Origin: CAKRPJ01 sp934376955
GTDB taxonomy: Bacteria > Bacillota > Clostridia > Lachnospirales > Lachnospiraceae
DNA: 10,025 nucleotides
Direction of reading: 5' to 3'
NCBI GenBank assembly: GCA_934376955.1
Contig: CAKRPJ010000065.1
Coordinates: 1 to 10,025, forward strand
Position 1 is the first letter of the stretch. Each line of letters starts with the position of its first letter. This document shows, one piece after another, positions 5,370 to 10,025 of the stretch. The position numbers were made by a program, and so were the translations under genes. The notes under the pieces were generated by a model. It saw only the letters and a list, made by a program, of their open reading frames with translations. It had not been told where the DNA came from and made no database searches.

Positions 5370-7215
5370 ATCTGAGATCCTCATACTGTCCTAATTCAGA
5401 GCTTCCAAGCCGCTTGCCGCTTTTTTGATATTCATTTCTAAGAGCTTTCACGATATAATGCATCCCGACTGTTTTGGCTTCGGATGCCGCAAAAAAAGCA
5501 GCATTTACAGCAATATTTTTTATATTGCTTCCAGTCAGCTCAAACTGTTCTGCAAGAAATGTCCAGTCGATGTTGTTCTCCAGCGGACACTTCTTTGGGA
5601 AAGCACGCATCCACATTTCGGCTCTAAGTTTCGCATCCGGCGTCGTAAATTCTACAACATATTGAAGACGCCGCTTGAAGGCCTCATCAATGTTCTGCTG
5701 ATAATTTGTAGCCAGAATACTGATTCCTTCATATTCTTCGATTTTCTGCAGAAGAAAGGCCGCCTCCATGTTCTGGTATTTATCCTGAGAATCCTTAACC
5801 TCAGTACGTTTTCCAAACAGGACATCTGCTTCATCAAAAAACAAAATGCACAGGCTTTTTGACGCCTCATCAAAGATCAGGTTCAGATTTTTTTCTGTTT
5901 CTCCCACATATTTGCTGACGACAGCGGAAAGATTGATGCGAAACAGCTCCAGCTCCAGTTCCTTTGCCATCACCTGTGCTGCCATTGTTTTTCCTGTCCC
6001 CGGACTTCCGGTAAACAGGATAGATGTTCCCATTCCATAAGAAAAGCGGCTGGAAAAATCCCACGCTCCGTATACCAGCTCGCGATTTTTCATTCTGGTG
6101 CAGATATCCCTAAGAAGCTGCTTGGAGGCTTCTGATAACACCAGATCCTCCCAGCCAAATTTGGCCCGGACACGATGTGCTTTACCCTCGAAACGATACT
6201 CCGTCTGCCTCCGGCATACTTCCCGTAGCTCATCGCGGGAGGGATGCTGTCCACCTCTTGCTAAAGCCATATCCTTTGCCTGCTCGATGATGGCATGAAA
6301 CTGTCCCGGTGTGAAAAGATACTGCTGCCACAATTCTCCGAATCCATCGTCAAACGGGATCTTCCATTTTTCTGCAAATCTTATTCCCATCTCTCTCCGT
6401 GCAAATTCTGCCGGCTCCCGGATCTCAAAAACAGCCGGAACCGGAGCGTTCCCCGATGCCTCTGCTCTCATCGGTTTCCTCGTTAAGATCACGAAAAGTA
6501 ATGGCAGCTTCCGCCAGATCCGATATATTTCACGTAACAGCCCGTAAGCTTCCTCCTCATCCCTTTCTATACGCATGACGATCACCCTGTTTTCGAGCAA
6601 TGCACTCAGCCCCAGTCTCAGCAGGATCTCTGACCGTTCCGGCTGTTCCGTTTTTGCCAATTCATGGCTGCAAAAATACACCAGTGTCTGCTTTCTGTCC
6701 CGGCAAAACGCTTTCACATTTTCAAGCCGGCCGCTTCCTTCTTCACCGGACAGATTCATGAGGATCATATCCTTTTCCGTTTTTCTTTTTCTGTCCGCAA
6801 ACAGAAGCATCCAATCATAGACTTTTCTTTCGATATCCGGCTCATCCTCCGTCGTTAGATCCGTAAATATCTCCGTATAAAACGATGTGTTTTCTTCCGT
6901 ATATCCCCGATCTAAAAACTGAAGGATCTGTTTTTTTACACGGAACCGTTTTCTCCCCGTCTCATCCACGTAAACATCTGCCAACAGCTTCAGAATGTCC
7001 GCTGTTTCTTCCCGTTCATGACATTTCACAGCGTCTTTTTCTATTCCGTTCTTTTTATCCCATGCCTCTAACAGCTCGTCAGCATATAGGCCTTCCTCCT
7101 GCTGCAGTTTTGCATCCCATTCGTAAAGAAGAAGAAACTCCAGACAAAACCTTCCAAATTTATCCAGACAACATCGCTCCTGTACCAGATCGATCCGTTT
7201 TTCAAGATTGGTCAT
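5365..7215 (-). CDS. AAA+ ATPase of the eCIS type
   Basis: This 616-residue ATPase has one canonical AAA+ module. It shows Walker A GSPGTGKT (403-410), the following SKYVGETEKN, Walker B LFFDEAD (458-464), sensor-1 ATN (Asn504) and arginine-finger candidates in FKRRL (Arg515, Arg516). The region about 155-320 looks like a second, degenerate AAA domain. It has VIVMRI and LPLLFVILTR strands and an FTPGQFHAIIEQAKDMA lid-like helix, but no Walker A. The first 150 residues may contain a winged-helix-like part. ATG at 7215 overlaps the activator stop as ATGA and has AAGGAG 5-6 nt upstream; a start at 7242 would give a 31-nt overlap. ATPases of this type are regular eCIS members (Afp15-like) and are thought to help particle assembly. 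Their exact task is not settled. The stop codon lies inside an inverted-repeat arm. Confidence 0.93.
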   Translation of the reverse strand: MTNLEKRIDLVQERCCLDKFGRFCLEFLLLYEWDAKLQQEEGLYADELLEAWDKKNGIEKDAVKCHEREETADILKLLADVYVDETGRKRFRVKKQILQFLDRGYTEENTSFYTEIFTDLTTEDEPDIERKVYDWMLLFADRKRKTEKDMILMNLSGEEGSGRLENVKAFCRDRKQTLVYFCSHELAKTEQPERSEILLRLGLSALLENRVIVMRIERDEEEAYGLLREIYRIWRKLPLLFVILTRKPMRAEASGNAPVPAVFEIREPAEFARREMGIRFAEKWKIPFDDGFGELWQQYLFTPGQFHAIIEQAKDMALARGGQHPSRDELREVCRRQTEYRFEGKAHRVRAKFGWEDLVLSEASKQLLRDICTRMKNRELVYGAWDFSSRFSYGMGTSILFTGSPGTGKTMAAQVMAKELELELFRINLSAVVSKYVGETEKNLNLIFDEASKSLCILFFDEADVLFGKRTEVKDSQDKYQNMEAAFLLQKIEEYEGISILATNYQQNIDEAFKRRLQYVVEFTTPDAKLRAEMWMRAFPKKCPLENNIDWTFLAEQFELTGSNIKNIAVNAAFFAASEAKTVGMHYIVKALRNEYQKSGKRLGSSELGQYEDLRF

Positions 7216-8984
7216 TTCTTCTCCTTCCTGCAGCTTTCCCATGCCTTCTGCACGGCACTTCCGGGTTCTTCTCCGAATTCCTGTAAATAAAGACTTCTGT
7301 ATTCCTGATAAACCTGATTCGCTTTCTTATAATCTCCCTGCTTTCCGTATGCAGAGATCAGCATCGTCGTCATATCCTCCGCGAAAGGTTCTTCTTTTCT
7401 GAACAGTTCAATGTAATCGATCGCCTGTGCTGTTTTTCCGATCCGCATCAGATATGCCGCCAGCATCCGCAGACACTGCCGCAGGATCCTTTCCGCATAC
7501 GCTCTGTCCACAAGCGTCCACTCCTCCGAGCAAAATTCCAGATAGCTTTCCCCACAGATCTGCTGCAGCTCCGACGTTTTTTCTGCCTCTGCCCAGTTTT
7601 CCTGATCCAGCTGCTCCTTCAGCCTCAAAAGCTGCTGATAGTCAGAATGGATCTGCTGCATATCGAAACGATAAATCCCCTTCTGGCATACGAGCAGATT
7701 CGATATTCCGGCCTCCTTGAGGTTCTTTCTAAGATATGTCATCGTCGTATAGAATAAGCTTCTTGCCTTTTCCTCCCCCAGCTCCGGCCATAGATTACCA
7801 AGGATCGTATCCCGATCCACAGGCTTCCCCTGTCGATTAAAGAGGAATGCAAATAATTCCTTCGTCTTTTTTGTTCTCCAAACGACATTCCAGCCACGAA
7901 ACTGTACCAGAAATGGGCCAAAGCTGCTGACACAGATTTTTCCCGGAAATGCCTCCGTTTGGGGTTCTACCTTTTGTTGATATTCGTGAAGCATTTTCTT
8001 TTCCGGTTTTTCCAGCAGATATTCCCGGAATACTCCCGGCAATATATAACCATCCTCTTTTTTTTGATGCAGAAGGATCCCTTTTTCTGACAGCAACTCC
8101 AAATACGCATCCGCCCATTCCAGATGAAGAAGCTTCCAAACCTCTCCGCGCGTAAATGAATTTTGAACTGCCAGCTTTTTTAGGAGCCCCAGCTCCTCAG
8201 CCGTCAGGCGTTTCGCCAGACAGTTTCTTCCATAGCTCTCATAAAGCGGATGATTCCTTCCATCGCACAGATAAGAAAGTTCCCGATAGCTTTCATTCTC
8301 GCAGATCCGGTCGATCGCATAGCAGATCCCAGCTGGAAGTCCTCCGAAATAGTTTACTAACCCCTGTGTAAGCAGCTCTTTTTCCGCATCTTTGATATCG
8401 AGAAGACGCATTGCCAGCAGATATCGTATATCGTCATCCGATAAGAGCATTTCGCCCGGGCTCACATGCACGATATCCTCGCCGATTATCTCCCGATGTT
8501 CGTTTTCCTGTTCGCCGGAATCGAGCCAGACGATCACATGGAGCTTCTCAGACATTTTTTTCAAAAGCCGACCGACAAACAGCCTTACATCTCTTGCTTT
8601 TAAGCAGGAGAGGCCTGAGACGGATATGATGCCTCCCTCTCCCGTTTTTTTTACAAGTCGGGCAGAAATTGCAGAGATCAGATATCTTCTTACTGCGGGC
8701 ATCCACTTCCAGATGGCTGCTGATTCATAGAGCTGTTCGATTTCTGCTGTAAATGCCTCATCCTTACAATAAGCGTTCAGCCAAAGGATAAACTCACCGG
8801 TTGAGTGGATCTCCTCATCCAGACTCAAACATAAGGCACCCTTTTTCTCAATCTGGTCGAGCAGACAGCTTTTTCCGTATTCTAACGGAATATCTACCTG
8901 AACGATCTTTCCCGACACACGCAATATACGCTTTTCCACTTCCCGGAAGGTTTGGGTCTTTATCAGAATTTCCGCTGTCTTCAT
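7212..8984 (-). CDS. BTAD/SARP-type transcriptional activator with degenerate P-loop N-terminus
   Basis: This is a 590-residue regulator. The C-terminal part has an OmpR-like winged helix (about residues 349-443, CVSSFGPFLVQFRG through KKTKELFAFLF and SLFYTTMTYLRKNLK). A TPR-like bacterial transcriptional activator domain follows (about 447-577, ending YQEYRSLYLQEFGEEPG). The N-terminal third resembles the NTPase core of MalT/STAND regulators, but the P-loop is reduced to IPLEYGKS without the leading Gly. HVIVWLD stands where Walker B would be. ATP use is therefore doubtful. ATG at 8984 is preceded by AGGTGGAG; GTG at 8993 is an alternative adding three residues. Its stop overlaps the ATPase start (ATGA), so the two are translationally coupled. 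It is probably the direct activator of the injection-system operon, inferred from context. Confidence 0.88.
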   Translation of the reverse strand: MKTAEILIKTQTFREVEKRILRVSGKIVQVDIPLEYGKSCLLDQIEKKGALCLSLDEEIHSTGEFILWLNAYCKDEAFTAEIEQLYESAAIWKWMPAVRRYLISAISARLVKKTGEGGIISVSGLSCLKARDVRLFVGRLLKKMSEKLHVIVWLDSGEQENEHREIIGEDIVHVSPGEMLLSDDDIRYLLAMRLLDIKDAEKELLTQGLVNYFGGLPAGICYAIDRICENESYRELSYLCDGRNHPLYESYGRNCLAKRLTAEELGLLKKLAVQNSFTRGEVWKLLHLEWADAYLELLSEKGILLHQKKEDGYILPGVFREYLLEKPEKKMLHEYQQKVEPQTEAFPGKICVSSFGPFLVQFRGWNVVWRTKKTKELFAFLFNRQGKPVDRDTILGNLWPELGEEKARSLFYTTMTYLRKNLKEAGISNLLVCQKGIYRFDMQQIHSDYQQLLRLKEQLDQENWAEAEKTSELQQICGESYLEFCSEEWTLVDRAYAERILRQCLRMLAAYLMRIGKTAQAIDYIELFRKEEPFAEDMTTMLISAYGKQGDYKKANQVYQEYRSLYLQEFGEEPGSAVQKAWESCRKEKK

Positions 8985-9038
8985 CCACTCCACCTGCCGT
9001 TTCTAAACTCTGCTATGTCTTGGGCACCATATTAAAGG

Positions 9039-9869
9039 CTAATTCTCCTTTGCGTCCTTGTTCATCTGAAACTGTTTCATGATATATTCCCGAATCTCCG
9101 TAAACCGTTTTTCCGGCACCGGGATCCGCACTTTATTCTGCATTACGACCTCAAACGGCTGGATCTGTGAAAGATAGCGAATATTAACAATGTAGCTTCG
9201 ATGTACGCGTACAAAATACGGATCTGCCATTTTTCCAAAATCCGTTAATGAGCATTTTGCAGAAATAACATCTCCTGTTTTCATAATCAGATCACAGTAA
9301 CGTGCCCTTGCCTCCGCATACATGATATTCGCCGTTTGGATAAAATGAGTCCCACCATCGATTCCTTCGATTGAAATCGGCGGACTGCTGAGATCTAATA
9401 TCTTATCCTCCATGTACTTCCGTGCCATCCTTCCCATTTCGTTCAGAAAACGTTGTCCCTCAGCTATTTTCATTTCACCGATCGGGTTGGAAACATGCAT
9501 GTGCATGATCTTCGGCTCGCCATCGATCAGCTCCCATGTAAACGTACATCTTTGCTCTGCCTGTAAAAAATACTCTGCTTCCTCGCTGGTCTGTACCAGA
9601 TATCTGCCGGCTATCGTACAGGCCTTTCCGGAATTCTGAACGACATCAAATTCGCTGTTCACAAGCCAGCATGGCTGCAGAACCTTCATTAATTCCTCAA
9701 AATTTGCGCGAACCTTCTCAAATCCTATTATATATTCACATTGTTCTGCTCCGATCCACAACACCTGCTCTGCACAGTAGAATAATAATTCCTCACATTT
9801 TTTCTTCCAATACTCCTCCAACAGATGCTGTGTCAGATGGATGAGCTTCGCTTCTGTTTTGTGATTCAT
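9039..9869 (-). CDS. LytTR-family regulator with NTF2/SnoaL-like N-terminal domain
   Basis: This 276-residue protein has residues 1-128 that fit a SnoaL/NTF2-like alpha+beta cone. It runs from helix LTQHLLEEYWKKKCEELLFYC, through WIGAEQCEYIIGFEKVRANFEELM, to strands TFTWELIDGEPKIMHMHVSNP. A linker helix follows, then a LytTR DNA-binding domain at about 175-268. That domain has IMYAEARARYCDLIM, SLTDFGKMADPYFVRVHRSYIVN and a terminal basic segment IPVPEKRFTEIREYIM. It has no receiver domain, so it is not a classical response regulator, and the NTF2-like part may sense a small ligand. ATG at 9869 has GAGGG 7 nt upstream. It is first in the operon and 54 nt before the BTAD activator, which suggests a regulatory cascade. 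Confidence 0.9.
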   Translation of the reverse strand: MNHKTEAKLIHLTQHLLEEYWKKKCEELLFYCAEQVLWIGAEQCEYIIGFEKVRANFEELMKVLQPCWLVNSEFDVVQNSGKACTIAGRYLVQTSEEAEYFLQAEQRCTFTWELIDGEPKIMHMHVSNPIGEMKIAEGQRFLNEMGRMARKYMEDKILDLSSPPISIEGIDGGTHFIQTANIMYAEARARYCDLIMKTGDVISAKCSLTDFGKMADPYFVRVHRSYIVNIRYLSQIQPFEVVMQNKVRIPVPEKRFTEIREYIMKQFQMNKDAKEN

Positions 9870-9943
9870 TCATCGGCCCTCTTTCTGTACTTCCATTTCC
9901 GGTTTACGAGCTGCATGAATTATAAATGATCCAATCGGCAATC
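9870..9943 (-). promoter_or_regulatory. probable promoter and leader of the regulator operon
   Basis: On the minus strand a perfect TATAAT lies at 9924-9919, which predicts a leader of about 40-45 nt before the ATG at 9869. The -35 position (around 9947-9942) reads ATGAGA, a poor match. A 7-bp-pitch direct repeat GATTGCCGATTGG (9943-9931) fills the spacer. The combination suggests activator dependence, possibly by LytTR itself. I cannot identify a definite LytTR box. Confidence 0.45.
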
Positions 9944-9949
9944 TCATGA

Positions 9950-9988
9950 TTTAACCGAATCAAGTAAGTCCCCTGCTTCAATTGCGAA
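9950..9988 (+). repeat. inverted repeat, right arm (39 nt)
   Basis: This is the partner of 5331-5369, with 38 of 39 positions identical in reverse complement. It lies upstream of the LytTR promoter and points out of the block. With the left arm it encloses about 4.66 kb containing the three regulator/ATPase genes. Confidence 0.95.
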
Positions 9989-10019
9989 AAGCAATAAGCA
10001 GTGGGTGGGGACTTGCTTG
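9961..10019 (+). other. long imperfect hairpin formed by right inverted-repeat arm and outer flank
   Basis: CAAGTAAGTCCCC (9961-9973) pairs with GGGGACTTGCTTG (10007-10019) over 13 bp, with one G-U if RNA. Inside, TGCTT/AAGCA (9974-9978 with 9996-10000) and ATTGC/GCAAT (9981-9985 with 9991-9995) stack around a GAAAA loop, leaving TGGGT as a bulge. No U tract follows before the window ends. It is equivalent to the left-arm hairpin. Confidence 0.75.
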
Positions 10020-10025
10020 TATCAG

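Noticed and set aside
5331..9988. Insertion sequence or transposon
   Set aside because: No transposase or recombinase is encoded between the repeats and no target duplication can be judged; left as an inverted repeat with an open explanation.
9961..10025. Intrinsic terminator of a gene to the right
   Set aside because: The stem is strong, but no T tract is visible on either strand next to it within the window.
1..10025. CRISPR array, tRNA or rRNA
   Set aside because: No regularly spaced direct repeats with unique spacers, and no tRNA- or rRNA-like sequence noticed on reading.

Overview
The window holds part of a contractile injection system locus, i.e. a phage-tail-like particle of the eCIS/tailocin kind. 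All nine genes I can support are on the minus strand and read leftwards. The organism is probably a low-to-moderate GC Firmicute, with Lachnospiraceae-like gut Clostridia the best guess. The reasons are strong AGGAGG-type ribosome binding sites, A/T-rich codons, and a LytTR/BTAD regulator pair. The taxon is an inference and was not tested.

Layout in transcription order, right to left. The upstream region (9870-10025) has a TATAAT -10 box and one arm of a 39-bp inverted repeat. A regulator and ATPase block follows: a LytTR regulator with an NTF2/SnoaL-like N-terminus (9039-9869), a BTAD/SARP-type activator with a degenerate P-loop N-terminus (7212-8984), and a two-AAA-domain ATPase (5365-7215, ATGA overlap with the activator). 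The second arm of the 39-bp inverted repeat sits at the ATPase stop codon. Next come a charged, repeat-bearing protein of unknown function (4495-5289) and the structural genes. These are tail sheath (2661-4400), tail tube 1 (2216-2641), a tail assembly chaperone-like protein (1743-2114), an overlapping DUF6760-type small protein (1567-1794) and tail tube 2 (1075-1521). Last is an E/K/Q-rich protein of unknown function (996 down to 1) cut by the left edge. Hub, spike and baseplate genes would be expected beyond that edge.

How the genes may work together: LytTR probably responds to a signal and drives the operon or the BTAD activator. The AAA+ protein is the usual eCIS ATPase, thought to help assemble or remodel particles. 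Sheath and tube build the contractile body around an inner tube, and the chaperone and DUF6760 proteins assist tube assembly.

Three observations deserve follow-up. (1) The chaperone/DUF6760 overlap carries an in-phase A_AAT_TTT slippery heptamer with a Shine-Dalgarno-like AAGGAG 14 nt upstream, and the DUF6760 frame has no ATG or GTG start upstream of its conserved core. This looks like the G/GT or E/E' programmed -1 frameshift of tailed phages. (2) A 38/39-nt inverted repeat brackets the whole LytTR-BTAD-AAA block (5331-9988). (3) Each inverted-repeat arm folds into a hairpin with its outer flank, and the single base difference between the arms is compensated in both hairpins.
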